Shown here: positions 15,588-24,593 of the stretch, piece after piece
How the letters are laid out: every line of letters starts with the position of its first letter
Numbering within the stretch: the stretch's first letter is position 1
Origin: Gilvimarinus chinensis DSM 19667
GTDB taxonomy: Bacteria > Pseudomonadota > Gammaproteobacteria > Pseudomonadales > Cellvibrionaceae
Direction: 5' to 3'
NCBI RefSeq assembly: GCF_000377745.1
Contig: NZ_KB898706.1
Coordinates: 1,082,249-1,146,248, forward strand
DNA: 64,000 nucleotides
Position numbers and translations under genes: made by a program
Notes under the pieces: generated by a model
The model's database searches: none
Told to the model about the DNA's origin: nothing
The model's input: the letters and a program-made list of their open reading frames with translations, nothing else

Positions 15588-16411
15588 CAGCGGCCTATTA
15601 AGTGAGAGAGCTGCTCGGCTTTAGCGCCGTCGTTATCCACGAAGCGCAGCTGGATTTTTACCAAACGGCTATCGGGGCGTGGCTCAGCGGCTTGCAGGCT
15701 GTGGGTGTAAGCATTGAGCTGCACCGTTTCACTGCCGTCTTCGGTGCCGATGTCGACCACCACCTGATCAAACAGCCCTGGCAAACCATTGTCTTTAGCG
15801 ATGGCGGCGGAAAGCACCTGCAAGTTTAAATCGCGTATCACACAGGCAACCGGCGGTTTATTACTGTCAAAGCGTAACTGCGCGCGCAGCTTTTTGGCCT
15901 TGGGCTTCACCGCGGGGGCGGCGGTGGCGGGTTCGGTTGCACCGGTGGTGAGTACGTCTACCGAACCAAACGCATGGCCTTGCCCCTTGGTCTGCGCCTG
16001 CACCGAGGCTTTGCCGGGCGCCGGTGGCAACTTGCCTATTTTCTGCAATTGCTTAAAAACTTTGCGAATCAGCTCTTCGGGGGTAAAGGGTTTGGTGATG
16101 TAGTCCGTCACCCCGGCCTGCACAGCTTTCACCACGTGGGCGCGGTCGCCGCGGCTGGAGATCATAATAAATGGGGTGGACTCGTAGCGGGGTTGCTCGC
16201 GCAGGCTGCGCAGTAGCTCTTCACCGCTAAGGTTGGGCATCTCCCAGTCGGACAAAATTAAGTCCATGGTTTGGCCTTTTGAGGCCGCCAGTGCCCGGCT
16301 GCCATCGGGCGCTTCGTAGATCTCTACCCCCGGCAGTTTGTCACGCAGGTGTTTTTTCACCATGTCGCGGATAAAGCTGGCGTCATCCGCCACGAGTATT
16401 CTAAGCGCCAT
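15587..16411 (-). CDS. Response regulator, receiver plus PilZ-like C-terminus
   Basis: A 274-residue protein. The receiver domain (1-125) is intact: acidic pocket Asp9/Asp10, phospho-acceptor Asp55 in LILSDWEMP, Ser85 region in MISSRGD, Lys107 in YITKPF. A proline/alanine-rich linker (about 130-175) leads to a C-terminal beta-rich domain of about 95 residues that may be PilZ-like, though its RxxxR motif is not clear. It lacks a DNA-binding domain, so it likely acts by protein or second-messenger contacts. No histidine kinase is nearby. The deaminase gene is coupled downstream. Confidence 0.8.
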   Translation of the reverse strand: MALRILVADDASFIRDMVKKHLRDKLPGVEIYEAPDGSRALAASKGQTMDLILSDWEMPNLSGEELLRSLREQPRYESTPFIMISSRGDRAHVVKAVQAGVTDYITKPFTPEELIRKVFKQLQKIGKLPPAPGKASVQAQTKGQGHAFGSVDVLTTGATEPATAAPAVKPKAKKLRAQLRFDSNKPPVACVIRDLNLQVLSAAIAKDNGLPGLFDQVVVDIGTEDGSETVQLNAYTHSLQAAEPRPDSRLVKIQLRFVDNDGAKAEQLSHLIGR

Positions 16412-16477
16412 TGCCGGCCCTCTGTTGATATTGCGTCAAATTTATCCCTAACAGAATAGCCGATTTTGGCGCATAAT

Positions 16478-17248
16478 TTATTCTTTACGGGTAAACACCC
16501 ATTCTCGCTCTTTGGACAGTTCGGGCGCAAAACCGTAGCCGTCCACGTCAAAGCCTTTTAGGTCTTCGGCCGCTTTGAGTCGATTTTTAATAATATAGGC
16601 ACTCATCAGGCCACGCGCCTTTTTAGCGTAGAAACTGATGATTTTGTACTGGCCGTTTTTCCAATCTTTAAAGACCGGGGTAATAATCTCGGCGTTCAGC
16701 CGCTTGGGCTTTACCGCTTTAAAGTATTCGTTGGAGGCCAAATTCACCAGGGTTTTACTTTTGACCGCAGCCAGCTGCTCATTGACTGCGTTGGTAATAA
16801 TGTCGCCCCAGAACTGATACAGATTATCGCCGCGCTGGTTATTAAACTTGGTGCCCATCTCCAGCCGGTAAGGCTGAATTAAATCCAGCGGTCGCAACAG
16901 GCCGTACAGGCCCGAGAGAATGCGCAAATGTTTTTGCGCAAAGTCAAAATCCCGCGCCTTAAACGTCTCGGCCGCCAAGCCCGTGTACACATCGCCCTGA
17001 AACGCCAGCGCCGCCTGCTTGGCATTGGCCTGGGTGAAGGGGGTTTTAAAGGCGTGATAGCGGTCGAAATTCAGCACCCCCAGTTTATCGGAGATTTTCA
17101 TCAACCCGGAGATATCCGCAGGCGATAGCTCGCGCAGCTCTTTGATCAGGGCGCGCGAGTCCTTCAGAAAATCCGGTTGGGTGAAGGTATCGGTCACCGC
17201 CGGGGTTTCAAAATCCAGCGTTTTCGCCGGCGAAATCAATATCAACAT
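16478..17248 (-). CDS. yaaA: Peroxide stress protein YaaA (DUF328)
   Basis: A 256-residue YaaA family protein of usual length. Family hallmarks: [13 protein letters not shown] at the start, [22 protein letters not shown] near 110-130, and [13 protein letters not shown] near 165. In E. coli YaaA limits intracellular free iron and protects DNA from hydrogen peroxide under OxyR control. The protein is cytosolic and binds DNA. It is followed by the response regulator and preceded at 27 bases by the DUF4265 gene on the same strand, so the two may be one transcript. Confidence 0.93.
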   Translation of the reverse strand: MLILISPAKTLDFETPAVTDTFTQPDFLKDSRALIKELRELSPADISGLMKISDKLGVLNFDRYHAFKTPFTQANAKQAALAFQGDVYTGLAAETFKARDFDFAQKHLRILSGLYGLLRPLDLIQPYRLEMGTKFNNQRGDNLYQFWGDIITNAVNEQLAAVKSKTLVNLASNEYFKAVKPKRLNAEIITPVFKDWKNGQYKIISFYAKKARGLMSAYIIKNRLKAAEDLKGFDVDGYGFAPELSKEREWVFTRKE

Positions 17249-17275
17249 AATCGTCTCGTCACAGTAGGGGCGGGG

Positions 17276-17752
17276 TTAGTCGGGCTTGAGAATGTCCTGC
17301 CACCAGTTGAGCGGGGTAACACCGTCGGTCGGGTCGTACACATTGCCGTACAGCCACATGGCGTTATCGCCGTTGATGGGGTTAAACACCTCTTCAATGG
17401 CGCTAAAGCCACAGCTAACGTGAATGGTGTAAATCAACATGCGCGGGGTTTCAAAATCCAGCTCGCCACCAAGCTTGGCCACGGGGCCGTTCAGTTGATC
17501 GGCCAGCGCGCTTGTATCGGTTTTGCAATAAACCCGCACACTCAGGTTGCCGCTGTGCTTTACTATTTCAAACTCGCGTTTGTCGGTGTCAGCTTTAATC
17601 ACATCGCCACCGGCCAAACCTTTCACAAAGGCCGGTGAACGCACCAACTGCAAAGTATTATCGGGCAGGGCTTTTACGGGCAGTCGTTCTACCATGGGCT
17701 GGCCATCGGGTTTCAGGCCAGCGAACAGTTCTATCGCTTGCAGTGATTCCAT
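17276..17752 (-). CDS. DUF4265-like small protein
   Basis: A 158-residue cytosolic protein. The order of elements (VERLPVKALPDNTLQLVRSPAFVKGLAGGDVIKAD, then a FEIVKHSGNLSVRVYC strand and an acidic helix) fits the DUF4265 pattern. The C-terminal third contains PINGDNAMWLYGNVYDPTDG, a loop-rich segment not typical of the core domain. No catalytic residues stand out and no function is known. It lies 27 bases upstream of yaaA on the same strand. Confidence 0.55.
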   Translation of the reverse strand: MESLQAIELFAGLKPDGQPMVERLPVKALPDNTLQLVRSPAFVKGLAGGDVIKADTDKREFEIVKHSGNLSVRVYCKTDTSALADQLNGPVAKLGGELDFETPRMLIYTIHVSCGFSAIEEVFNPINGDNAMWLYGNVYDPTDGVTPLNWWQDILKPD

Positions 17753-17851
17753 GTATCCTCTGTGTGGGTAAAATGCGGCATTATAAATGCTTAAACTAAC
17801 AGATGTTTAAGCTAACCCTTGATAAGGTTATAACAACTTAAGGAGTCGGTT

Positions 17852-19132
17852 GTGAAATTGCTTCGTTCAATAGCATCCATTGCGCTTTTACTCGCCCTTG
17901 CTACAGGCTGCAGCGTTAACCCGGTTACCGGCAGTAGCGAGTTGTCGCTGATGTCGCCCGAGCAAGAGGTGGCCATCGGCGAGCAACAGTACGAGCCTAG
18001 CCAGCAGTCTCAGGGTGGGCGCTATGTGGTAGACCCGGATCTTAATGTCTACGTTAATAATGTGGGGCAAAAGCTGGCCCGGGTGAGCGACCGACCCGAT
18101 TTACCCTACGAGTTTGTGGTACTCAATAATAACGTCCCCAACGCCTGGGCGCTGCCCGGCGGTAAGATTGCCATTAACCGCGGCCTTTTGGTGTTGCTGG
18201 ATGACGAATCCGAGTTAGCCGCGGTACTGGGGCACGAGATTGTTCACGCCGCCGCCCGTCACGGCGCTCAGCAGCAAACCCAGGGCACGCTGCTGAACGT
18301 GGGCCTGATGGCCGCCGGGGTAGCCCTGGCCACACAGGATCACCAGGCCGCTGGCCTGGCCGTTGGTGCTTTAGGTGTGGGCGCTCAAGCCTGGCAGGCT
18401 CAGTATGGCCAACGCCAGGAATTGCAGGCGGATAAATACGGTATCGACTACATGATACGCGCCGGTTACGATCCCCAGGGCGCGGTAGAACTGCAAAAAA
18501 CCTTTGTAAAATTGTCCGAAGGGCAAAGCGCCAGCTGGATGGAAAGCTTTTTCGCCAGCCACCCGCCCTCGCAAAAAAGGGTAGAAGCCAACCGTCAAAT
18601 GGCCGCCCAGAACCCGGGCGGTGTGCGCAACCGTGCGGAGTACCAAGCCGCCATTGCGCAACTGAAAAAGGACATGGACGCCTACCAAAATTATCAGCAA
18701 GCGCTGAAAGCCATGAGCGAAGAAAACTATGCCCTGGCCCGCTCGTTGAACAACAAAGCGGTTAAAGCACAGCCTAAAGAACCTTTATTTTGGGAATTAC
18801 AGGGCCGCTTGGAAGCACAGCAAAAAGATATGGACGGCGCCGCACAGGCCTTCGGCCGCGCCATCAGCGCTAACCCAGAGTTCTTTCGTCCCTACGTGTA
18901 CCGGGGTATGGCCTATAAGCAGCTGAACAAACCCCAAGAGGCCGCCGCCGATTTTCAAAAAAGCATGAACCTGCTGCCCACGCAAATCAGCGCCTATTAC
19001 TTGGGTGAATACGCCATGGAGAACGGTGACCGGCAAAAAGCCATTCAGTATTTCCAAATGGCCGCCCAGGGCGACGGCGAAATCGCCAAAGCAGCCCAGG
19101 CCAAATTACAACAGCTGCAACAAGGAGGCTAA
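17852..19132 (+). CDS. M48 metalloprotease lipoprotein with TPR tail
   Basis: A 426-residue lipoprotein (lipobox ATGC, Cys20). The M48 zinc site is at 128-132 (HEIVH) with the third ligand Glu in RQELQADKYG near 195. A GCSVNPVTG start and MSPEQEVAIGEQQY are standard for this family. Residues about 280-420 are tetratricopeptide repeats (ALARSLNNKAVKAQP; AAQAFGRAISANPEFFRPY). It resembles BepA/YfgC and LoiP: periplasmic proteases that act on outer-membrane assembly or misfolded proteins. GGAG precedes the ATG. It is monocistronic, ended by the terminator at 19199. Confidence 0.9.
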   Translation: MKLLRSIASIALLLALATGCSVNPVTGSSELSLMSPEQEVAIGEQQYEPSQQSQGGRYVVDPDLNVYVNNVGQKLARVSDRPDLPYEFVVLNNNVPNAWALPGGKIAINRGLLVLLDDESELAAVLGHEIVHAAARHGAQQQTQGTLLNVGLMAAGVALATQDHQAAGLAVGALGVGAQAWQAQYGQRQELQADKYGIDYMIRAGYDPQGAVELQKTFVKLSEGQSASWMESFFASHPPSQKRVEANRQMAAQNPGGVRNRAEYQAAIAQLKKDMDAYQNYQQALKAMSEENYALARSLNNKAVKAQPKEPLFWELQGRLEAQQKDMDGAAQAFGRAISANPEFFRPYVYRGMAYKQLNKPQEAAADFQKSMNLLPTQISAYYLGEYAMENGDRQKAIQYFQMAAQGDGEIAKAAQAKLQQLQQGG

Positions 19133-19198
19133 CACCTCCGTTGCTACCGCTGTCGAACCTGGCGGTATCACACAACTGCGGCCATAGAGTCCCGATCA

Positions 19199-19223
19199 AG
19201 CGCCCGCTATAATGGGCGCTTTT
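19199..19223 (+). terminator. Terminator after the M48 protease gene
   Basis: A perfect seven-base stem AGCGCCC/GGGCGCT (19199-19205, 19214-19220) is followed by TTT. It overlaps the first ATG of the next reading frame (19212), which argues for the later start at 19251. Confidence 0.6.
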
Positions 19224-19250
19224 GTATTTCGAGCCGATAATAATAAACCC

Positions 19251-19817
19251 ATGACCCACCCCGACCCCACTAACACCTCTCACCAGCCTGCGGCATTCGC
19301 CTTTGTGCGCTGGCTGGACGCTATTACCGAATGGACGGGCCGCGCCTGCGCCTGGATGACCTTGATTATGGTGCTGGCCACCTGCGCTGTAGTGCTGGTG
19401 CGTCGCTTTCTCGGACTCGGCTCTATCGGTCTGCAGGAATCGGTGGTGTATATGCACGCGGCCGTGTTTTTACTGGGGGCGGGTTACGCACTTAAACACT
19501 CCGAGCAAGTTCGGGTGGATATTTTTTATCGCCGCTTTTCGCCCCCTACTCAAGCCTGGGTAGATGCCCTGGGCACGTTGCTGTTTTTACTACCGCTGTG
19601 TGTGTTTACCGCCGCCATTTGCTGGTCTTACGTTTTAGGCTCCTGGCAGGTGAGGGAAATCTCAACCGATGCCGGTGGCCTGCCCTTTGTGTATGTGCTC
19701 AAGTCATTCATGTTGTTGTTCTCGGCCAGCTTACTGCTGGCAGGGTTAGCGGAGTTTGGCCGCGCAGTAGCGACTTTGGTCTACGGCGAGCACAGTGAAG
19801 GGGCGCGCCATGATTGA
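19251..19817 (+). CDS. TRAP transporter small permease (DctQ type)
   Basis: A 188-residue protein with four membrane helices and the DctQ pattern: a helix at about 30-50, ESVVYMHAAVFLLGAGYALKH near 65-82, then EQVRVDIFYRRFS. ATG 19251 is chosen; a start at 19212 would begin inside the preceding terminator. DctQ pairs with DctM to import small carboxylates or sugars driven by sodium. The gene overlaps dctM by eight bases. No periplasmic binding protein (DctP) gene is in the window. Confidence 0.85.
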   Translation: MTHPDPTNTSHQPAAFAFVRWLDAITEWTGRACAWMTLIMVLATCAVVLVRRFLGLGSIGLQESVVYMHAAVFLLGAGYALKHSEQVRVDIFYRRFSPPTQAWVDALGTLLFLLPLCVFTAAICWSYVLGSWQVREISTDAGGLPFVYVLKSFMLLFSASLLLAGLAEFGRAVATLVYGEHSEGARHD

Positions 19818-21165
19818 GTTTCTGCCCATTATTATGTTCGCGGTGGTGTGCCTGGCGCTGATGCTGGGTTACCCGGTGGCTTTTACTCTGGCCGGGGTGG
19901 CGCTGTTGTTTGCCGGAGGCGGCATTTTAGCCGGGGTGTTTGACCCAGCGCTGATGCTCACTTTCCCCAGCCGCTTGTACGGCATTATGAGCAATTACAC
20001 CTTGGTAGCCGTGCCCCTGTTTGTGTTTATGGGGGTGATGCTGGAAAAATCCCGCCTGGCCGAAGAGCTGTTAAGCAATATGGCCAAGGCCTGCGGCCGC
20101 CTGCCCGGGGGGCTGGGCCTGTCGGTGATTGTGGTGGGGGCACTGCTGGCCGCCAGCACCGGCATTGTCGGTGCTACGGTGGTGACCATGGGCTTAATGT
20201 CGCTGCCCACCATGCTGCGTCACGGCTACAGCCCAACGCTTGCCACAGGAACCATTTGCGCTACCGGTACTTTGGGGCAAATTATTCCGCCGTCTATTGC
20301 CCTGGTGCTGTTAGGGGATGTCATTTCCAGCGCCTACCAACAGGCACAGCTACACCTTGGGGTGCTGAATCTGGACACCGTATCGGTGGGTGATTTATTT
20401 GTCGGTGCCGTGGTGCCCGGCCTATTGCTAATAACCTTGTACATGGGCTATGTACTGTGCGTCGCCTGGCTGCGGCCGCAACAGGCACCGCGCGCGCTAG
20501 ACTGCGATGACGACTCAGCCGTGTCACGCACGCGCTTATTGCTGTCGCTCGTTCCGGTACTGGTGCTGATTACGCTGGTGCTGGGTTCTATCATCGGAGG
20601 TTTTGCCACACCGACGGAAGCGGCGGGAGTAGGTGCGGCAGGGGCGCTGATTCTGGCCGCACTGAAAAAACAACTGAGTCTTGCACGCCTACGCGAGGTA
20701 ATGACCGCCACCACCCGCATCAGTGCGATGATTTTCACCATCTTGATCGGTGCCTCACTGTTCTCACTGGTGTTTCGCGGTTTTGGTGGTGAAGAGCTGG
20801 TACACCACTTGTTCTCGCAGCTGCCTGGCGGCGTGGTGGGCGCGGTGCTGGTGGTGATGCTGGTGATCTTTTTACTGGGCTTTATTCTCGACTTTATTGA
20901 AATCACTTTTGTGGTTGTGCCCATTGTTGGGCCGGTGTTACTGGGCATGGGGGTGGACCCAGTGTGGCTTGGCATTATGATCGCCATCAACCTGCAAACG
21001 TCTTTCCTGACACCGCCTTTTGGTTTTGCGTTGTTTTATTTGCGTGGCGTAGCGCCCCAGTCGGTGCCCAGCGGCGCAATTTATCGCGGCGTGGCGCCGT
21101 TTATTGTCTTACAATTACTCCTGCTGCTGGCACTGGCAATTTGGCCTGAGTTGGTCTGGTCGTAA
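19810..21165 (+). CDS. TRAP transporter large permease (DctM type)
   Basis: A 451-residue DctM family permease from ATG 19810 (a GTG 15 bases earlier is also in frame). About 12 membrane helices. Typical signs: LGYPVAFTLAGVAL near 15-35, ASTGIVGATVVTMGLMSLP near 110-130, the GTICATGTLGQIIPPSIALVLLGD run near 145-170, and LGFILDFIEITFVVVPIVGPVL near 355. It works with the DctQ subunit just upstream; both subunits are needed. Substrate cannot be told without the binding protein, which must be encoded elsewhere if the system is active. Confidence 0.9.
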   Translation: MIEFLPIIMFAVVCLALMLGYPVAFTLAGVALLFAGGGILAGVFDPALMLTFPSRLYGIMSNYTLVAVPLFVFMGVMLEKSRLAEELLSNMAKACGRLPGGLGLSVIVVGALLAASTGIVGATVVTMGLMSLPTMLRHGYSPTLATGTICATGTLGQIIPPSIALVLLGDVISSAYQQAQLHLGVLNLDTVSVGDLFVGAVVPGLLLITLYMGYVLCVAWLRPQQAPRALDCDDDSAVSRTRLLLSLVPVLVLITLVLGSIIGGFATPTEAAGVGAAGALILAALKKQLSLARLREVMTATTRISAMIFTILIGASLFSLVFRGFGGEELVHHLFSQLPGGVVGAVLVVMLVIFLLGFILDFIEITFVVVPIVGPVLLGMGVDPVWLGIMIAINLQTSFLTPPFGFALFYLRGVAPQSVPSGAIYRGVAPFIVLQLLLLLALAIWPELVWS

Positions 21166-21263
21166 CATCAATACGCTATAACCGGAACTGGCTTCGTATT
21201 TGCCTGTCGTTACTGCGGTAGCATTTGAACCCTTCATTTCGGATATAAAAGGTAAGCACACAC

Positions 21264-21662
21264 ATGGCCATGCACGGTCTGGACGACGATCCCACGCCCA
21301 ACGGCGAATTAACCCTGCAAACACTTTCCATGCCCGCCGATACCAACCCTTACGGCGATATTTTCGGCGGCTGGCTGATGTCACAAATGGACATCGGCGG
21401 CGCCATTTTAGCTCAGGACATTGCCCGTGGCCGCGTCACTACCGTGGCTGTGGGCAGTATGGTTTTCCTGCGCCCGGTCCCCATCGGTGCTACCGTCAGT
21501 GTGTACGCCGAACAGGTTGAAGTCGGACGGTCATCTATCCGCATTATGATTGAGGTGTGGATTAAGGATCACCGTAACGGCGAGGTGGCTAAAGTCACCG
21601 AAGGCGAGTTTGTGTATGTCGCCATTGATGACAACGGCCGCACCCGCCCAGTGCAGCGTTAA
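21264..21662 (+). CDS. yciA: Acyl-CoA thioesterase YciA
   Basis: A 132-residue hotdog-fold thioesterase of normal YciA length. Diagnostic segments are MPADTNPYGDIFGGWLMSQMDIGGAILA near 28-55 with the catalytic Asp, and VAVGSMVFLRPVPIGATVSVYA near 65-85. It hydrolyses acyl-CoAs to free acid and CoA in the cytosol. AAGGTAAG lies ahead of ATG 21264. It is 98 bases after dctM and probably has its own promoter. Confidence 0.92.
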   Translation: MAMHGLDDDPTPNGELTLQTLSMPADTNPYGDIFGGWLMSQMDIGGAILAQDIARGRVTTVAVGSMVFLRPVPIGATVSVYAEQVEVGRSSIRIMIEVWIKDHRNGEVAKVTEGEFVYVAIDDNGRTRPVQR

Positions 21663-21780
21663 CAGGCTATGACAATTTACGCGCAGTATGCAGAGCGTTT
21701 TACACAGTTCTTAACCGCACAAGCAAACTTTCTCTGCTAACTTATACACACGTTTCCATTAGGTAACAGGGCTATTTTTC

Positions 21781-22335
21781 ATGCTGCAGGACAGTCGCCA
21801 GGGCTATGGCCTGGTGAGTATTGCCATCCACTGGATTAGCGCGCTCACCATTGTTTTTCTGTTTGCACTCGGGCTGTATATGACCAGCCTCAGTTATTAT
21901 GAGCCCTGGTACCACAAAGGCCCCACTTTGCACATCAGTATCGGTTTGCTGCTCTTTGCGCTAACACTGTTGCGCCTGCTCTGGCGCATTATCAACCCTA
22001 AGCCCGCCCCCCTACCGAGTCATACCAGGCTGATGCGACTCGGGGCCACTGCCATTAAGGTTTTTCTCTACGCGCTGCTTTTTACGTTACTCATTACGGG
22101 TTATCTGATTACCACTGCCGAGGGCAAAGGCGCAGAAATTTTTGGCTTGGTTACTATTCCTGCGGTAATGAAGCTAGGTGCCGATAAGGTCGACCTGGCC
22201 GGTACAGTTCACCTGGTGTTTGCCTGGGCGATTATTGTCCTCGCGGCTTTACATGGCGCAGCTGCCTTGTTGCATCATTTTGTACATCGCGATTCCACCT
22301 TAGTACGTATGTTAAAACCTACAAAACCTCTTTAA
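21781..22335 (+). CDS. Cytochrome b561
   Basis: A 184-residue di-heme b561 of four membrane helices. Heme-ligand histidines are in SIAIHWISAL (helix 1), THKG/LHISIGLLL (helix 2) and the closing LHGAAALLHHF (helix 4). It moves electrons from the quinol pool within the inner membrane. It is followed 24 bases later by yceI on the same strand. The same b561-YceI pairing exists in E. coli, suggesting linked roles in isoprenoid or quinone redox chemistry. Confidence 0.9.
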   Translation: MLQDSRQGYGLVSIAIHWISALTIVFLFALGLYMTSLSYYEPWYHKGPTLHISIGLLLFALTLLRLLWRIINPKPAPLPSHTRLMRLGATAIKVFLYALLFTLLITGYLITTAEGKGAEIFGLVTIPAVMKLGADKVDLAGTVHLVFAWAIIVLAALHGAAALLHHFVHRDSTLVRMLKPTKPL

Positions 22336-22359
22336 TGAAGTCTGATCAAGGAGATCGAT

Positions 22360-22962
22360 ATGCAAACCGTAAAAACTCTGGCTAAATCGATGGCCGCCGC
22401 TGCAGTCTTAACGGGTGCGAGCTTAACCGCCAGCCAAGCCTTGGCCGATGATTATGTGATCGACACCAAAGGCGCTCACGCCGCCATTAACTTTAAAATT
22501 AAGCATTTGGGTTACAGCTGGCTCACCGGCCGCTTTAACAATTTTAGCGGCAACTTCAGTTACGACCCTGCCGATGTGGCCGCCAGCAGCATCACTGTCA
22601 ACATTGACACTACCAGCATCGACAGTAACCATGCCGAACGCGACAAGCACCTGCGCGGTGATGACTTTCTGGAAGTGAGCAAATACCCGGAGGCCAAGTT
22701 TGTCAGCAAGCGCATTACCGATATCGACGATGACGGCGAAGAGTTTGATATTGTCGGCGACCTGACCCTGCACGGCGTGACCAAAGAAGTCACCATTGAG
22801 GTTGAAAAAGTCGGCGAAGGTAAAGACCCCTGGGGTGGATACCGCGTAGGCTTTGAAGGTGATACAACGATCATGTTGAAAGACTTCGGCATTGATTACG
22901 ATTTAGGCCCTGCCTCGCGTTCGGTAGAGCTTGAACTGCACGTCGAAGGTATTAAGCAATAA
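22360..22962 (+). CDS. yceI: YceI-family periplasmic isoprenoid-binding protein
   Basis: A 200-residue lipocalin-like YceI protein with a cleavable signal peptide (residues 1-29, ASQALA). Mature features: DYVIDTKGAHAAINFKIKHLGYSW, the NHAERDKHLRGDDFLEVSKYPEAKF run near 90-110, and DLTLHGVTKEVTIEVE near 135-150. The fold binds long polyprenyl chains such as octaprenyl compounds in its barrel. GGAGAT lies ahead of the ATG. It forms an operon with the cytochrome b561 gene and ends at a strong terminator. Confidence 0.92.
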   Translation: MQTVKTLAKSMAAAAVLTGASLTASQALADDYVIDTKGAHAAINFKIKHLGYSWLTGRFNNFSGNFSYDPADVAASSITVNIDTTSIDSNHAERDKHLRGDDFLEVSKYPEAKFVSKRITDIDDDGEEFDIVGDLTLHGVTKEVTIEVEKVGEGKDPWGGYRVGFEGDTTIMLKDFGIDYDLGPASRSVELELHVEGIKQ

Positions 22963-23023
22963 CCCTAAGGCGGGCGCTGCAAGCTCACGCGCCAAGCCCG
23001 CCGTAAGTACATCCTTAAAACCT

Positions 23024-23056
23024 AAGGCCAACCTCACTTGAGGCTGGCCTTATTAT
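23024..23056 (+). terminator. Terminator after yceI
   Basis: An eleven-base stem (23024-23034 with 23041-23051, one mismatch) is followed by ATTATTA. It ends the b561-yceI operon; about 200 featureless bases follow. Confidence 0.7.
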
Positions 23057-23254
23057 TACCGTGTGCCCTTTTTGGTTTGATTTCGAGCCACGAGCACTTT
23101 GGGGTTATACGCTCTCAATATCACAGATTCATAAAATCTTTTTGCATAGATTTCTGGCCGGCTTTACGCAGCGCGGTAGCTTTTCTATTTATGAACCTCG
23201 CTATAGTCATAAAATACAAAAGCCATACTTTTATATCACAGCACTAAAACTCAA

Positions 23255-24469
23255 TTACTGTGGCACAGACTCTATTTCGTTAACAAGAAAGTTAACCATC
23301 TCTGATTCTGCCAATACTTGTGTATGCTCTCCCTGAGCCAGATAAAACTTACGGGCTTCAGCTTGTAGTTTATAAGTAACTGAGTTTTCTATAGCAACCA
23401 CACCATCCCCGGTCTTACCCGGCAAGTAAGAAGCCACCAGCGTATAATCAATTTCTGCAGGCCAATGCCACTCCTTCAGCTCTTGAACAAATTCACTGTC
23501 ACTTGCCACGTCAAACCACGAGGGCACGATGATCGGCGAGTACTCAACGCCCGACTTTGCACTGGGCATTCCATTCAGGGGGCTATTTACCGTAATGACC
23601 TTGCTCAGCTCCACTGGATTTTCTTGCTGAGTATATTTACGCACAAAATCTCTTGTGACTAACCCGCCCATACTGTGAGCCACCACAATGACTTTTTTCA
23701 CACCGTAATCATCGGCAATTTTATTTAATGCCTCTACCCAGTAGTCGCTTACCATTCCCAGGCGTAATCCACTGGGGTATTGCAACACCCAGCTTTGGTA
23801 ACGCTCTTTATCTAGCCCCTCTATCACGTTGGAAAAGCTTTTTGTGGTGCCAAAAATTCCATGCACAAAAATAACCGGTGTCTTTTCTGCATCAAACTCC
23901 TGCAGAAACATTAAACCTCCGCCATAGCTCTCAAGATAACTAAGAGGTTGCCACACCCCCAGACTGGCGGCTGACTCGCTGAAAATAGGATCTTCTAGGC
24001 TAACCCGTTTGGCAATATTGTCTCTGTGCTTATAATATCGGCTGTTAAGATCGGTGGAAAAGTGACGGTCGGAAATTTTAGAGATTTCTAAATCGGGAAC
24101 AGCAACAGTTTCACTAGCCGCATACTCTAACACCATGGGAGAACCACTTTCGTCCCCCCAGTAAGTCGATAAATCAACATCAGAATCAAATTTCCCGTTC
24201 TCATTCATATCAGTATAAGCAGCGATGGCATACTGCCCCTGAGGTACATTAATGCGGTACGACCCATTCTTAACCTCAGTTACCGCCTGTAAAACATACT
24301 GACCGTTAGTGCTCGTTAAAGCCCCTACGTAGCTTTTTTTATCGGGTGAAACACTCTCAACTCGACCCGTAAGAGTAGCGGCAGATTGTGCCTCTTCTGC
24401 TTCTTGTTGAATATTTTTCAAGGAACAAGAAGCACAAACAAAAACCATGAACAGCCACACATACTTCAT
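23255..24469 (-). CDS. Alpha/beta hydrolase lipoprotein
   Basis: A 404-residue lipoprotein (signal with lipobox CASC, Cys15). The N-terminal 120 residues form a beta domain resembling a transthyretin/carboxypeptidase regulatory fold (GSYRINVPQGQYAIAAYTDMNENGKFD). The hydrolase domain follows: oxyanion loop IFVHGIFGT near 200, nucleophile elbow VVAHSMGGLV near 265, and a final His in QGEHTQVLA near 385. It is probably an outer-membrane lipase or esterase. A putative acid is in KTGDGVVAI. The gene is monocistronic. Confidence 0.82.
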   Translation of the reverse strand: MKYVWLFMVFVCASCSLKNIQQEAEEAQSAATLTGRVESVSPDKKSYVGALTSTNGQYVLQAVTEVKNGSYRINVPQGQYAIAAYTDMNENGKFDSDVDLSTYWGDESGSPMVLEYAASETVAVPDLEISKISDRHFSTDLNSRYYKHRDNIAKRVSLEDPIFSESAASLGVWQPLSYLESYGGGLMFLQEFDAEKTPVIFVHGIFGTTKSFSNVIEGLDKERYQSWVLQYPSGLRLGMVSDYWVEALNKIADDYGVKKVIVVAHSMGGLVTRDFVRKYTQQENPVELSKVITVNSPLNGMPSAKSGVEYSPIIVPSWFDVASDSEFVQELKEWHWPAEIDYTLVASYLPGKTGDGVVAIENSVTYKLQAEARKFYLAQGEHTQVLAESEMVNFLVNEIESVPQ

Positions 24470-24593
24470 TTTTATAAACCCATTTTGTTAAAAGAATAAA
24501 ATCCCGTTTATTTCGTATTTCCGATACTTCATTTGTTAATCAGGGTAGTGAATAGAATAAGTTTTAGACGTCGGCTGAAACTCAGTTACCCAA

